A DNA stretch of 64,000 nucleotides from Thermogemmatispora carboxidivorans (GTDB lineage Bacteria; Chloroflexota; Ktedonobacteria; Ktedonobacterales; Ktedonobacteraceae), in assembly GCF_000702505.1 (NCBI RefSeq), contig NZ_JNIM01000001.1:2356001-2420000 (forward strand). Reading direction: 5' to 3'. The notes below the pieces were generated by a model. The model searched no databases. It was not told the origin of the DNA and worked only from the letters and a program-made list of their open reading frames with translations. The position numbers and the translations under genes were made by a program. The number at the start of each line of letters is the position of its first letter. Positions within the stretch are counted from its first letter, which is position 1. This document shows positions 35,464 through 44,684 of this stretch, piece after piece.

Positions 35464-36351
35464 ATGAGTGATGAGCGCACGAGGCGTGGGCCCCGACCGT
35501 GCTGGAAGCGGGGAACGTACGTGATCGAGGCCGATGATGCTGCTGAGCTGGCGCGGGCGATGCAGCTGGAGCAGCTGATTACGCGGCAGATGGGGGGCCT
35601 TTTCCCGGAGCGCGGTGGTGACCTGAATACTGTACAGACGATCCTCGATATAGCCTGTGGCCCCGGTGGCTGGGCGCTGGCTGTGGCCTATGCGTATCCG
35701 CATGTGACAGTGATCGGCATCGATAACTGCCCGGCGGTTGTGGAATACGCTCAGGCCCAGGCCTGGTCGCGAGGCCTGGGAAATGTCGAGTTCGTGGTGA
35801 TGGATGCACTGCAGCCCCTCGATTTCCCTGACGATGCCTTTGATCTGGTGAATGCCCGCTTTCTGATGGGGATGATGCCCGTCTCGGCCTGGTTGCCCTT
35901 GCTGCGCGAGTGCCGTCGCGTTACCCGTCCAGGGGGCAGCATTCGTCTGACCGAGGCCGAGCTGTGTTTGACCACCAGCCCCGCTTTTGAGCAGCTCTCA
36001 GCCTGGCTGGCACGGGCCTTCTGGCGCAAGGGATATAGCTTCTCTCCCGATGGGCGCACGTTGGGAATCACCGCCGTCCTGGGCCAGCTGCTGCGCTCGG
36101 CAGGCTGGCGCAACGTTGGCTATCATCCCTTTGTCGTGGATTTCTCGACCGGCGCCCCCGCTCAGACTGGGGGCTACCAGCACTTTATGGTGTTTTGGAG
36201 GCTCATACAGGAGTTTGTCTGCTCCTGGGCGGAGGTCCCCACAGAGACCTTCGAACGCTGCTATCAGCAGGCGATGGCCGAGCTCCTGCTCGATGAATTC
36301 TGTGGGCAGTGGTTTCACCTGCTGACCTGGGCGGAGAACTTTCCTGCCTGA
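35464..36351 (+). CDS. Class I SAM-dependent methyltransferase
   Basis: A 295-residue Rossmann-fold methyltransferase. The SAM-binding motif I is ILDIACGPGGWALAVA (about residue 62), followed by VIGIDNCPAVVEYA (acidic motif II) and VVMDALQPLDFPDDAFD (motif III/IV). The C-terminal 120 residues, with CxT and Trp-rich segments, would recognise the substrate, which is unknown. The ATG at 35464 follows AAGGGAG by 11 bases; the frame is open a little further upstream. It is monocistronic, before an S9 peptidase. Confidence 0.88.
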   Translation: MSDERTRRGPRPCWKRGTYVIEADDAAELARAMQLEQLITRQMGGLFPERGGDLNTVQTILDIACGPGGWALAVAYAYPHVTVIGIDNCPAVVEYAQAQAWSRGLGNVEFVVMDALQPLDFPDDAFDLVNARFLMGMMPVSAWLPLLRECRRVTRPGGSIRLTEAELCLTTSPAFEQLSAWLARAFWRKGYSFSPDGRTLGITAVLGQLLRSAGWRNVGYHPFVVDFSTGAPAQTGGYQHFMVFWRLIQEFVCSWAEVPTETFERCYQQAMAELLLDEFCGQWFHLLTWAENFPA

Positions 36352-36560
36352 CTGAAAGGCAGCCTCCAGGCCGAGACGCTCAACTGGCCTGCTCTGCTCT
36401 CCCAGCGAACGGCGGCAGGGTGGGAATGGGGCCGTTCCCTCCTGCTTGGATTGGCGCGCGCTGCAGGTAGCCCTCCTGCTTTGTGACTGAATAGCTGGCT
36501 GGGGTGGCTCGCTGCCTGGAACGGGGCCGCTTCAGCTCCCTCTGTAAGAAGAAGTTGTCT

Positions 36561-38633
36561 ATGACCAGAACGATTACGATTGAGGATCTGTATCGCCTGC
36601 GCTTTGTGAGCCAGCCGCGTCTTTCGCCCGATGGCTCACGTGTGGCCTTCGTGGTCACGACGATCGATGAGCGGGAGCACGAGTATCGCTCGGCAATCTG
36701 GGTTGCCCTGCCAGGAGGCGAGGTCAGACGCTTTACGAGCGGGCGCACCAGGGCTCACAGCCCAACCTGGTCACCTGATGGGCGCTGGCTGGCCTTCGTC
36801 TCCGATCGCGAGAGCGATGAGCCGGCGAGAGGTGCTGCAACAGCTCCTGCTGGGGAGCGCGGGGAGCAGCGCCCTGCTCAGATCTGGCTGCTGCCAGCGG
36901 ACGGCGGTGAGGCGCGCCAGCTGACCTGGATGGAACATGGCGCTGAGCGCCCCGTCTGGTCGCCAGATGGGCGCTTCCTGCTCTTTTCGGCCCAGGTTGG
37001 TCCAAGTGACGAGAAAACGCCAGAGGGCAAGCCTCTGCCAAAGGCGCGGGTCATCGAGCGCCTCTGGTATCGCCTCGATGGGGTCGGCTTTATCCACGAG
37101 CGTCGCAGCCACCTCTTTCTGATCCCTGTTGAGGGCGGTGAACCCGTCCAGCTGACCGATGGCGACTGGGATGACTCCGACGCGGCCTGGTCTCCTGACG
37201 GTCAACAAATCGCCTTTGTCTCAAGCCGGGCGGAAGATCGCTGGCGCCTGCCCTGCCCCGATCTCTATACGCTGAGGATCATCTCCGGCCAGCCAGGCGA
37301 GCTGCGCTGCTGGACCGATGGGACGCTCTCTTGTGCCTCGCCTTCCTGGTCGCCAGATGGCCGCCAGCTCGCCTTTTTGGCTATGCAGAAGTACCGCTCG
37401 GCGAACCACGTCGATCTGTATGTGCTCTCGCTCGATGGAGCAACTCCCGGCCAGGTCCAGCCGCTGTGCCTGACCAATGATTTTGAGGGGAGCTGCGTCG
37501 ACTGGACCAATAGTGATCTGGGGGACGAGCATCTGATGCCTTCCCCTGGCTGGTCCGCCGACGGGCAAACGCTCTATGTGCTGGCCTCGCGGCGCGGCGC
37601 AACGCGCCTGTATGCTCTTCCCGTCAGCGGGTCCAGCCAGGAGCCGCCGACCCTCACGCCCGGAGCAGTGCATGTGCGCGACTTCTCCCTGGATCAGGCT
37701 GCCCGGGGCGTAGCCTTGCTCATGGGCAGTGCCACACAGCCGCCAGAGATCTATCGCTGCTCGCTTGTCGGCGAGCGCGCCGAGCTGGAACAGGTCTCGC
37801 ATTGCAATGATGAACTGCTGAGCGAGCTGAAACTAGCCACGCCGGAGTATTTGCCCTACCGTGGCTGCGACGACTGGCCTATGGATGGCTGGCTCTTGCG
37901 TCCCCCCGACTACGATCCTGCCCGGCGCTACCCGCTGATTGTGGAGATCCACGGGGGTCCCAATACGCAGTATGGCTACGGCTTCTTCCATGAGATGCAG
38001 GTCCTGGCCGCCGCGGGCTATGTGATCCTCTATACCAACCCGCGTGGAAGCTGCGGCTACGGGCGTGAGTTTGCCCTGGCCGTGCGCGGGGCCTGGGGCG
38101 AGAAGGACTCACTGGATATTCTGGCCGGCATCGACGCGGCGCTGCAACAGGGCGGTCTTGATGAGCAGCGCATCGGGGTGATCGGCGGGAGCTACGGCGG
38201 CTTTATGACCGCCTGGCTGATCGGCCATAGCCAGCGCTTCCGCGCTGCGGTGGCCGATCGCAGCGTTACTAACTTGATCTCCGATTTTGGCAGCAGTGAT
38301 TTTGGCTGGACGTTCGCCGACGATGAGCTGGATACCACACCCTGGGAGAATCTGGAACGCTACTGGCGCATGTCGCCTTTGGCCTATGTGCAGCACGTGC
38401 AGACGCCGCTCCTGATCCTCCATAGTGAGCAGGATCTGCGTTGCAATATCGAGCAAGCTGATCAGCTCTTCACTGCACTCAAGTATCTGGGGCGCGAGGT
38501 GCGCTATGTGCGCTTCGAGGGCCAGAGTCACGGCCTCTCACGCGGCGGCCATCCCTACCTCCGCCTGCAGCGCCTGCGCTTCATCGTCGACTGGTTCGAA
38601 CGCCATTTGCGAGAGCCTGAGCGGCAACCGTAG
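36561..38633 (+). CDS. S9 family prolyl oligopeptidase/acylaminoacyl-peptidase
   Basis: A 690-residue serine peptidase. The N-terminal 400 residues form a WD40-like/TolB-type propeller, seen as repeated SPDG blades (for example SPTWSPDGRWLAFVSD). The C-terminal alpha/beta-hydrolase domain carries the triad S544 (GGSYGGFMT), D625 (SEQDLR) and H657 (GQSHGLS). The family cleaves dipeptides, or N-acylated residues, from the amino end of peptides. No signal peptide is seen, so it is cytoplasmic. The ATG at 36561 is preferred over an upstream one that lacks a Shine-Dalgarno sequence. A hairpin terminator (38664-38694) follows. Confidence 0.92.
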   Translation: MTRTITIEDLYRLRFVSQPRLSPDGSRVAFVVTTIDEREHEYRSAIWVALPGGEVRRFTSGRTRAHSPTWSPDGRWLAFVSDRESDEPARGAATAPAGERGEQRPAQIWLLPADGGEARQLTWMEHGAERPVWSPDGRFLLFSAQVGPSDEKTPEGKPLPKARVIERLWYRLDGVGFIHERRSHLFLIPVEGGEPVQLTDGDWDDSDAAWSPDGQQIAFVSSRAEDRWRLPCPDLYTLRIISGQPGELRCWTDGTLSCASPSWSPDGRQLAFLAMQKYRSANHVDLYVLSLDGATPGQVQPLCLTNDFEGSCVDWTNSDLGDEHLMPSPGWSADGQTLYVLASRRGATRLYALPVSGSSQEPPTLTPGAVHVRDFSLDQAARGVALLMGSATQPPEIYRCSLVGERAELEQVSHCNDELLSELKLATPEYLPYRGCDDWPMDGWLLRPPDYDPARRYPLIVEIHGGPNTQYGYGFFHEMQVLAAAGYVILYTNPRGSCGYGREFALAVRGAWGEKDSLDILAGIDAALQQGGLDEQRIGVIGGSYGGFMTAWLIGHSQRFRAAVADRSVTNLISDFGSSDFGWTFADDELDTTPWENLERYWRMSPLAYVQHVQTPLLILHSEQDLRCNIEQADQLFTALKYLGREVRYVRFEGQSHGLSRGGHPYLRLQRLRFIVDWFERHLREPERQP

Positions 38634-38663
38634 CCGCGTCGCTTCAGCAGCCCAGCTACCTCA

Positions 38664-38694
38664 GCGAGCCAGTCAGGTCAGACGACTGGCTCGC
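38664..38694 (+). terminator. Rho-independent-like terminator after the S9 peptidase
   Basis: GCGAGCCAGTC (38664-38674) pairs perfectly with GACTGGCTCGC (38684-38694) around a nine-base loop, about 30 bases after the stop. It is followed by a T-rich but broken tail (TTGCTTGCTCC). Confidence 0.6.
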
Positions 38695-38841
38695 TTGCTT
38701 GCTCCTCCTGGCGCCTTGCTTTCTCTTCTCCCCCTGGCCGGTCAGTGGTAGTTTGCTTTCCCCTCTCTCCCCTGAAAGAGGCATGTCAGGCACACTATGT
38801 GGTCTACCGACAGAGGCAAGCAAACAATCGCATACATTATA

Positions 38842-38860
38842 AAATTGATCCAATCAATTT
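38842..38860. promoter_or_regulatory. AT-rich dyad, possible operator
   Basis: AAATTGAT (38842-38849) and ATCAATTT (38853-38860) are exact inverted repeats with a three-base spacer, a size typical of dimeric repressor sites. It lies about 150 bases before the CHAP-protein start, just ahead of TATAGT. Confidence 0.45.
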
Positions 38861-39008
38861 GGAGGGCACTTTTATAGTAAAACCGTAACAGATCGCGGAT
38901 GTCGAATCAGTATCGGCCTGCAATTGCGACGGTATGTCATGCCGGCCAGGCGGAGCATGTATGCTTTGACTGGCTAGTGATAGTTGCAACTTGCGAAGGG
39001 ACGAGACA

Positions 39009-39914
39009 TTGCGAGTACACCAACGAATCTGGCATTACCTGTATCAACGGCAGCGGACGGAGTCTCAGAGAAGCACGCGGGCGCTAGCGACCCTGGTGTT
39101 GCTCCTCTCGGGAACAGCCGCCGGCGCGGCGCAGATGCCGCTGGCGGCTCAGGTCAGCTGCCTGCATCACCAGCCGGCTCTGGTCCGTGGGGCGGTGCAG
39201 ACCTGCCGCGTGTGGGGGCCTGCCCCGCTTGGTGCAGAGGCTGGCCAACAGCAACAGCGATCCCAGCATCTTTTCCCCTACAAAGAGCCTCGGCCAACGA
39301 GTGCAGATACTCAGTACCCGCGACCTATCAACAGAGCAGTGTTGGCCCGTTTGCTCCGTCGACAGGGTCGGCAGGAACCGGCCCAGCTTTCGCTGCAGCT
39401 CTCCGCTGGAGGAGGAGCCTCTCAAGCTCAGATCTCCTCGGGATCGAGTGCTGAGAGTGGACCATCTTCCCGGGGGGATGCCACTCCACCGGCAGCGGGG
39501 CCACCAGAGCCGCCGCCAACGCTGCCCGCAGAACCAGCGGGAGGGAGCGGCAGGCCAGTGACCAGTGGCAACGTCTTCCCCTATGGACAATGCACCTGGT
39601 GGGCTAATCAGCGGTATTTCCAGCTGCACGGAAGCTATGTCCCCTGGCGCACCCAGGCTGATGCCTGGCAGTGGGTGGCACGGGCCTATGAGTTTCACTG
39701 GCACGTCTCGCGTGATCCTGTGCCGGGGGCCATCATCGTGCTGCAGCCGGGGGTCGAAGGAGCCTATGCCTTGGGACATGTGGCGGTGGTGGAAAAGGTA
39801 CTGGGCCAGGGGCGTGTACTGGCCAGCACCATGAATTGGGGTGCCGCCCCCTGGAAAGTCCAGTACGTTGTGTACAGCGTCGGCCCTGGTGTCGCCTTTA
39901 TCTACAGCGACTAG
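39009..39914 (+). CDS. Secreted CHAP-domain cell-wall amidase/endopeptidase
   Basis: A 301-residue protein starting with TTG at 39009, chosen because GAAGGGA ends seven bases before it (another TTG lies at 38991). A hydrophobic segment (ALATLVLLLSGTAAGAA) is a signal or anchor. A long Ser/Pro/Gln-rich linker (about 75-195) follows. The C-terminal CHAP domain (about 197-300) begins FPYGQCTWWANQRY, with the catalytic Cys, and has the His in YALGHVAVVEKV. CHAP enzymes cut peptidoglycan cross-links or stem peptides. The AT-rich dyad upstream may regulate it. Its exact bond specificity is not visible. Confidence 0.85.
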   Translation: MRVHQRIWHYLYQRQRTESQRSTRALATLVLLLSGTAAGAAQMPLAAQVSCLHHQPALVRGAVQTCRVWGPAPLGAEAGQQQQRSQHLFPYKEPRPTSADTQYPRPINRAVLARLLRRQGRQEPAQLSLQLSAGGGASQAQISSGSSAESGPSSRGDATPPAAGPPEPPPTLPAEPAGGSGRPVTSGNVFPYGQCTWWANQRYFQLHGSYVPWRTQADAWQWVARAYEFHWHVSRDPVPGAIIVLQPGVEGAYALGHVAVVEKVLGQGRVLASTMNWGAAPWKVQYVVYSVGPGVAFIYSD

Positions 39915-40293
39915 CTTGCGCGGCTCGTCGCGGCTCAACGTCCGGCTCGCATATCTATGGCCTGACAGAAAGCTCTGCCTGCCCGCCTCATATTGAGCCG
40001 GTTGCCTGCGCGAGCTGCTACCTACCAGAGCGAGAACGGAACGAGGAATGCTGATTGCAGGCCATGCCAGACCAGCTGGCATGGGATGGCGGAAGAGAGC
40101 TGTGCTGCGCGCACGGCCTCTGCTGGCCAGCCTTGCCGGTGTGTCCTGGCGCTCTCTCCATCCGTGGTCGCGCGCCCGCAGGGCGGTGAACGGTTGTAGA
40201 CCATCTATCCGCACATGCGGACATCCGTCCCGCGGGCGCTCTCAGGAGAGGCAGGCCACCTGTCCAGGCAGCCTTCTCCTCCTCACCTTCCCC
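39915..40293. other. 379-base gap between convergent genes
   Basis: No gene supported. CCATGCCAG (40062-40070) and CTGGCATGG (40076-40084) form a perfect 9-bp hairpin with a five-base loop, which may end transcription of the convergent CHAP and propeller genes. No U-run accompanies it. Confidence 0.5.
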
Positions 40294-41517
40294 TCACGTC
40301 AGCGTCAGCAGGCCGAGCTGATTGGCACCGGCTTCTGTAAACCAGACCTGCTGGCGATGAGCTACTGCGATCCCGAAAGGAAAGCTGTTGGCCGTTGGCA
40401 CTGGGTAGTACAGGAAGCGCTGCTGCTCAGGGAGCAGATGCGCCAGGGCATTCGCTGCCGCTACCGTTACCCAGACGCCGCCGCTCTCATCCAGAGCAAG
40501 GCCATAGAGGCCCCCTGACGATCCATCAGGGGTCGGGGCAGCGTAGCGAGTGAACTGGTGGCTGGCAGGGTTAAAGCGCAGCAGGAGATTGTGAGCAAAG
40601 GTGGTGATCCAGACCTGGCCTTGCCGGTCGACAGCGATCTCCATCGGCATCGCTCCTGGATCGGGTGTCGAGAAGGTTGTTAGCTTTCCGGTGCGGGGGT
40701 CAAGATATCCAATGCGGTTCTGGCTCGATTCTGTGAACCAGAGGTTGCCCTGGGCATCGAGCGCCAGGCCATAGGGATTAAGCTGCTGGGCGGTATGGTG
40801 TGCCGAGAGGGGATACTGGCGCAGCTCGCCGGTTGCGGGATTGAGGCGTCCCAGGGCGTCGGCATTCATCTCAGTGAACCAGATGAGGCCCTGCCGATCT
40901 ATGAGCAGCTCATTGGGCGCGACTGGCAAGGTCAGCTGCTTCCCCTTGTGGGCCGGATCAGGGGCACTGACCGTAGGCAAGGGATAGATCTGGAAGCGGC
41001 CAAGGCGGGGCAGATAGTGGCCGATGTAGTTGGCGTACTGTTCCGCAAACCACAGCGAGCCGTCGGGGGCCACAATCAGGCCCATCAGTCCACCCCGTCC
41101 GCGGGGAGGAGTCACTGTCTGCCAGCTGGCTCGCTGGGGATCAAACATCGCAATGCGATTGCTGGCCATCACCCCAAACCAGACACGCCCCTGCTGATCG
41201 ATAGCGGGCCGCATGAGCATGTCGCCCTCGGCACGACGTGTCAGCGCATACTCGTGGAAGGTACCCATCTGGATCAGGGCCGGCAGCGACCCTGGACGGC
41301 TCAGCAGGGTGGGGACGACCGTCGTCGCTGCGGCAGATGGCTGACCGCTGGCGCTCGAGAAGCCACTGCAGGCGCTCAGGACCGCCAGCAGGAGAAGCAG
41401 CAGCCAGGAGAGCCAACGGCTGCGGGTGGGGAAGACATAAAACGCCTGCCTGGCTCGGGACGATGGCTCTCCAGATGCGCCGGTACTTCGATGAGCAGCA
41501 GGCCCATCCCCGTCCAA
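40294..41517 (-). CDS. Vgb-like beta-propeller lipoprotein (streptogramin-lyase fold)
   Basis: A 407-residue predicted lipoprotein. A hydrophobic run (LSWLLLLLLAVLSAC, Cys near residue 50) forms the lipobox. The rest has six or seven repeated blades of the virginiamycin B lyase type, such as GLALDAQGNLWFTESSQNRIGYL and IDRQGLIWFTEMNADALGRL. Blades of this kind also occur in proteins of unknown function, so lyase activity is not certain. The TTG at 41517 is supported by AGGGGAGG upstream, which falls inside the end of the mtaB gene. The stop of mtaB lies two bases before this start, so the pair is an operon. Confidence 0.82.
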   Translation of the reverse strand: MDGDGPAAHRSTGASGEPSSRARQAFYVFPTRSRWLSWLLLLLLAVLSACSGFSSASGQPSAAATTVVPTLLSRPGSLPALIQMGTFHEYALTRRAEGDMLMRPAIDQQGRVWFGVMASNRIAMFDPQRASWQTVTPPRGRGGLMGLIVAPDGSLWFAEQYANYIGHYLPRLGRFQIYPLPTVSAPDPAHKGKQLTLPVAPNELLIDRQGLIWFTEMNADALGRLNPATGELRQYPLSAHHTAQQLNPYGLALDAQGNLWFTESSQNRIGYLDPRTGKLTTFSTPDPGAMPMEIAVDRQGQVWITTFAHNLLLRFNPASHQFTRYAAPTPDGSSGGLYGLALDESGGVWVTVAAANALAHLLPEQQRFLYYPVPTANSFPFGIAVAHRQQVWFTEAGANQLGLLTLT

Positions 41518-41519
41518 GG

Positions 41520-42989
41520 CTAAACGACCTCCCCTACGAACATTCCCCGGGCCCCGTCTTCGGTCAGTTGCTCCAGGCGAACTGTCACAAAAGTATTCTG
41601 CCAGGTGCGTGTCTCGGCCTCCGGCAGGTGCTCCACTTCGACGCGCACATAAGTATCGGTCAGCCCCTCCCAGTAGCCTTGCTTGCGCTGCTCTAGCAGT
41701 ACCTGAACGGTCTGGCCCAGAAAACGGCTGCGGAACTGGCGGGATAGCTTCCCTGCCAGTGCCAGCATACGCTCGCTGCGAGCCTTCTTGACCTCTTCCT
41801 TCACCTGGGAAGACATACGAGCTGCCGGCGTGCCCTGGCGCGGCGAAAAGCGGAAGACGTGACAGCGAGCAAAGCCCAGCTCAGCCGCAAGCGCGTAGGT
41901 CTGGGCGAAGTCCTCCTCGCCCTCCCCTGGAAAACCGGTGATAATATCGGTGCTCACGGCGATGTCGGGGATCAAGCGACGGGCCGTAGTGACAATTGTG
42001 CGATAGCGCTCGGTCGTGTAGCGCCTCCCCATGCGGCGCAGAACAGCATCCGAGCCGCTCTGCAAGGGGAGGTGGAGATGACGGCAGAGGCGCGGATTCT
42101 CCCACAGCTCTAGCCACTCCAGACGGAAATCCTCCGGCTCCAGCGAAGAGACGCGAATGCGGGGGATCGGGGTCTCGCGCAGCAAGGCCGCCAGCAGATG
42201 GCCAAGATCCTGCTGCGGATTCTCCGGGGGGTGATAATCACCCAGATGGACGCCAGTCAGCACTACCTCCTTGTAGCCGGCGCGGGCCTTGCGCCGAACC
42301 TGCTCGACAACTGAAGCGATGCTGCGACTGCGCGATCCACCGCGTACATATGGGACGATACAGTACGTGCAGCGATTATCACAGCCATCCTGGACCTTGA
42401 TCTGGGCCCGCGTGCGCGAGAAGGGAGGACGCCAGTTCTCAGGCAGCGTTAGCGCGGACAGGCTATCGGCGTTCTCGGGGAGCGGCTCCTCATCGGGAGT
42501 CCAGTCGCTACCGATATGATAGCTATCGAGCGGCAGCATGGGCAGAGTTCGCCCCGAGCCACGACCTTGTTGCTGGTAGCCGGGCACCACGGTAGTGGCC
42601 TCACGCTCAGCAGCCTGCTTCCCCTCGCGGAGGCGCTGACGAATAGCCTCCACCAAGGCAGTCTTGCCGCTATTACCGACCACCAGATCGACGCCAGGCA
42701 GTGCGGCCACTGCTTGGGGGTTGGCTTCAGCATAGCAGCCCGTTACCACGAGCAGAGCATGAGGCTGGCGACGCTGCACCTGATGGATCAATGCCCGCGA
42801 GCTTCGGTCCCCCAGATGGGTCACTGTGCAGGTATTGACGATATAGACATCTGCCGGCTCGTTGAAGTCTTGCTGGACAAAGCCGGCAGCGTGCATCTGC
42901 TCGCTGATTGCCTCGCTATCGGCCTGATTGACCTTGCAGCCCAAGGTGGCGATGGCGAAGGTGGCCGGTCCACGTTCTGAAAGACTCAT
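41520..42989 (-). CDS. mtaB: tRNA (t6A37) methylthiotransferase MtaB-like
   Basis: A 489-residue radical-SAM enzyme of the MiaB/MtaB group, which adds a methylthio group to N6-threonylcarbamoyladenosine-37 of tRNA. The N-terminal UPF0004 domain has the three cysteines of the second iron-sulfur cluster (LGCKVNQ, NTCTVTH, VTGCYAE). The radical-SAM motif is GCDNRCTYCIVPYVRGGSRSR-like (CxxxCxxC). A TRAM domain ends the protein (VQVLLEQRKQGYWEGLTDTY). The t6A assignment rests on overall similarity to MtaB rather than MiaB. The ATG at 42989 is preferred to an upstream TTG. It is the first gene of a two-gene operon with the propeller lipoprotein. Confidence 0.9.
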   Translation of the reverse strand: MSLSERGPATFAIATLGCKVNQADSEAISEQMHAAGFVQQDFNEPADVYIVNTCTVTHLGDRSSRALIHQVQRRQPHALLVVTGCYAEANPQAVAALPGVDLVVGNSGKTALVEAIRQRLREGKQAAEREATTVVPGYQQQGRGSGRTLPMLPLDSYHIGSDWTPDEEPLPENADSLSALTLPENWRPPFSRTRAQIKVQDGCDNRCTYCIVPYVRGGSRSRSIASVVEQVRRKARAGYKEVVLTGVHLGDYHPPENPQQDLGHLLAALLRETPIPRIRVSSLEPEDFRLEWLELWENPRLCRHLHLPLQSGSDAVLRRMGRRYTTERYRTIVTTARRLIPDIAVSTDIITGFPGEGEEDFAQTYALAAELGFARCHVFRFSPRQGTPAARMSSQVKEEVKKARSERMLALAGKLSRQFRSRFLGQTVQVLLEQRKQGYWEGLTDTYVRVEVEHLPEAETRTWQNTFVTVRLEQLTEDGARGMFVGEVV

Positions 42990-43346
42990 ACGATCCCCAA
43001 CGCTCTCCAATGCTGACTTATCTATCCTGACTTGGCTGGCCTCCCCCTGTCAGGGGCTCACGCCATTCCTGCCACACTGGAGACCGCCAACAGCTTCCCG
43101 CTGGCGGTCTGCTCTGGTCTGCCTGTAGCTCTGGCAGTGGACAAACAGGCAGAGAACCACGGCGCGGCTTTCCCTGTGCAGAGAGAGTATCTAACAGAGC
43201 GCCTTTCGCTGTCAAGCAACCCAGGACAGCGTGCCCTTCTCAGCACTCATCTGGCCTCTTCTGCTGCCGCTCCTGTGGCTCTCAACTCAAAAACTCAACG
43301 CCGATCCCGCTGCCGCCTCTCGTCTCTCTCGCTCGGCTCCCCGGCG
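42990..43346. other. 357-base gap with hairpin
   Basis: No gene supported. AGACCGCCA (43081-43089) and TGGCGGTCT (43102-43110) form a perfect 9-bp stem with a 12-base loop, which could end the DUF2085 transcript on the minus strand. No U-run is present. Confidence 0.45.
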
Positions 43347-44165
43347 TCAGGGACAAGCCTCCGGTTCGTGCTGGGGGAGACTGGACTCCCCTGCGCTGGG
43401 CTGCTGGGGCAGCGGCACCGTGGTCCGACTGCTCACTGCCGGCGGAACGGGAACCGAAAACGCCACGGGCCCAGAGGCAGGCGCCGGGACCTGCCCGTTG
43501 ACGAAGGCGGGTGCACTGGCCAGACTAGACCCGGCAGGCACCAATGAGGCGAAAGACTGGTAGGCCAGCCCACGGCGCAACTGCAAGGCCGCGCTCATTT
43601 CGGGAGTGACGACCAGGTTGCGCTCGATCAGCGGCAGCACAAAGAGTACATTGCCCAGGCCGAAGATGGTGCCCGTCAACACGCGCAACAGGGGCGTGCT
43701 CTCACGCCAGCCGAACATCTGCGTAAAGCCATCGAGGGCAATTGGCACCAGGGTTAAGGCCCACAGCCACCAGGGAATGCCAGGCAGGCGGCGCTTACTC
43801 AAAACAAAGAGCAGCGATCCAACGAACATCGATGCATAGATGGAAAAGTTGCGCTCACACATCCCCAGTGGGTGACCGAAGATGTAGAAAGAGTGTGACG
43901 GTATCTGGGCGCAGATGAGATGTAGCGCAAAGTAAATGGGACGGGCGAGCGTGTCCAGGCCAAAGTAGAAGAGAAAGGGCACACTCAGTGCCAGCAGCAC
44001 AATGCTTCCCAGCAGGGTGGTCACCACAAAAGCCCAATAGCGCAACAGCCAGGACCCTAGACTGTCAATCAGCGTGTTCAGGCGGCTCGGGCGACGTCTA
44101 TGGGGCATGGGAGCAGGGCGGGTGAGCGACTGAGGGAGTGGAGAGACTCCCTGATCGACGGCCAT
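43347..44165 (-). CDS. DUF2085 family membrane protein
   Basis: A 272-residue protein with about five membrane segments. The DUF2085 core is clear: HLICAQIPSHSFYIFGHPLG, then CERNFSIYASMFVG, then PIALDGFTQMFGWRESTP. Conserved Cys, His and Arg residues in this core suggest a metal or redox role, but the family has no assigned function. The C-terminal 70 residues are Pro/Ala-rich. The ATG at 44165 follows AGGAGG by nine bases. It sits just downstream of a glutaredoxin-like gene, with 30 bases between, so the two are probably cotranscribed. Confidence 0.85.
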   Translation of the reverse strand: MAVDQGVSPLPQSLTRPAPMPHRRRPSRLNTLIDSLGSWLLRYWAFVVTTLLGSIVLLALSVPFLFYFGLDTLARPIYFALHLICAQIPSHSFYIFGHPLGMCERNFSIYASMFVGSLLFVLSKRRLPGIPWWLWALTLVPIALDGFTQMFGWRESTPLLRVLTGTIFGLGNVLFVLPLIERNLVVTPEMSAALQLRRGLAYQSFASLVPAGSSLASAPAFVNGQVPAPASGPVAFSVPVPPAVSSRTTVPLPQQPSAGESSLPQHEPEACP

Positions 44166-44195
44166 GAGCCTGGTCCTCCTCTTTTCGTTCACTAC

Positions 44196-44456
44196 TCAGG
44201 GCAAGTGGAAGGCTCTCAGCAGATCGCGGAATTCAAGGCGCCCTTCCAGAATCTGCCCATTAACGACAATCACCGGAATGCGATAGCGGTATAGTTCGAA
44301 CAGCTCAGGATTGCCGCGAATATCGATCTCGGTCAAATCGAAGTCTATCTGGCTAGCGATTTCCTCGAGCATCTCGCGGGCCTCGTCGCACAAGTGGCAG
44401 CCAGCTTTCGTATAGAAGGTCACCTGTGGCGAGGGCTGCTGTTTCTGCCGACTCAC
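44196..44456 (-). CDS. Glutaredoxin/thioredoxin-fold protein
   Basis: An 86-residue redox protein of the DUF836/glutaredoxin type. The active site is YTKAGCHLCDEAREML (CxxC, about residues 18-21), followed by RIPVIVVNGQ, whose cis-Pro is typical of the thioredoxin fold. It would reduce disulfides in partner proteins or act with glutathione-like thiols. I take the GTG at 44456 as start because GGAG lies eight bases before it; upstream in-frame starts would add a non-conserved tail. It is followed closely by the DUF2085 membrane protein gene. Confidence 0.8.
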   Translation of the reverse strand: MSRQKQQPSPQVTFYTKAGCHLCDEAREMLEEIASQIDFDLTEIDIRGNPELFELYRYRIPVIVVNGQILEGRLEFRDLLRAFHLP

Positions 44457-44610
44457 ACGCGTTGCTCCATCGTCGTTCTCAGGGGAAATGATACCACGTC
44501 GGCCTGACTGACGACAAGCGGGGAAAGAGTGAGCCAACGTAAAAGTGCCGTGGATATACTGCAAGATAGGCCCTATCCCCGTATACAGCCTTTGGTTCTG
44601 TCTGCAGATC

Positions 44611-44638
44611 TTGAGCAGGTGATACAATACAATATACT
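44611..44638 (+). promoter_or_regulatory. Promoter of the RNB-dsRBD nuclease gene
   Basis: TTGAGC (44611-44616), 16 bases, then TATACT (44633-44638). The predicted start near 44645 would give a leader of about 40 bases, with GAGGA before the ATG at 44685. Confidence 0.5.
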
Positions 44639-44684
44639 CATTGAGTCTGCTACTGCCGAGCGATGGCAAATGTGAGGAAAAAGG

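Larger units (their letters stand above)
38634..39008. other. 375-base gap with terminator and dyad
   Basis: It carries the S9 peptidase terminator (38664-38694) and an AT-rich stretch (about 38826-38885) that is unusual in this GC-rich region. That stretch contains an 8-3-8 inverted repeat (38842-38860) and TATAGT (38872-38877). It is the likely control region of the CHAP-protein gene. Confidence 0.5.
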
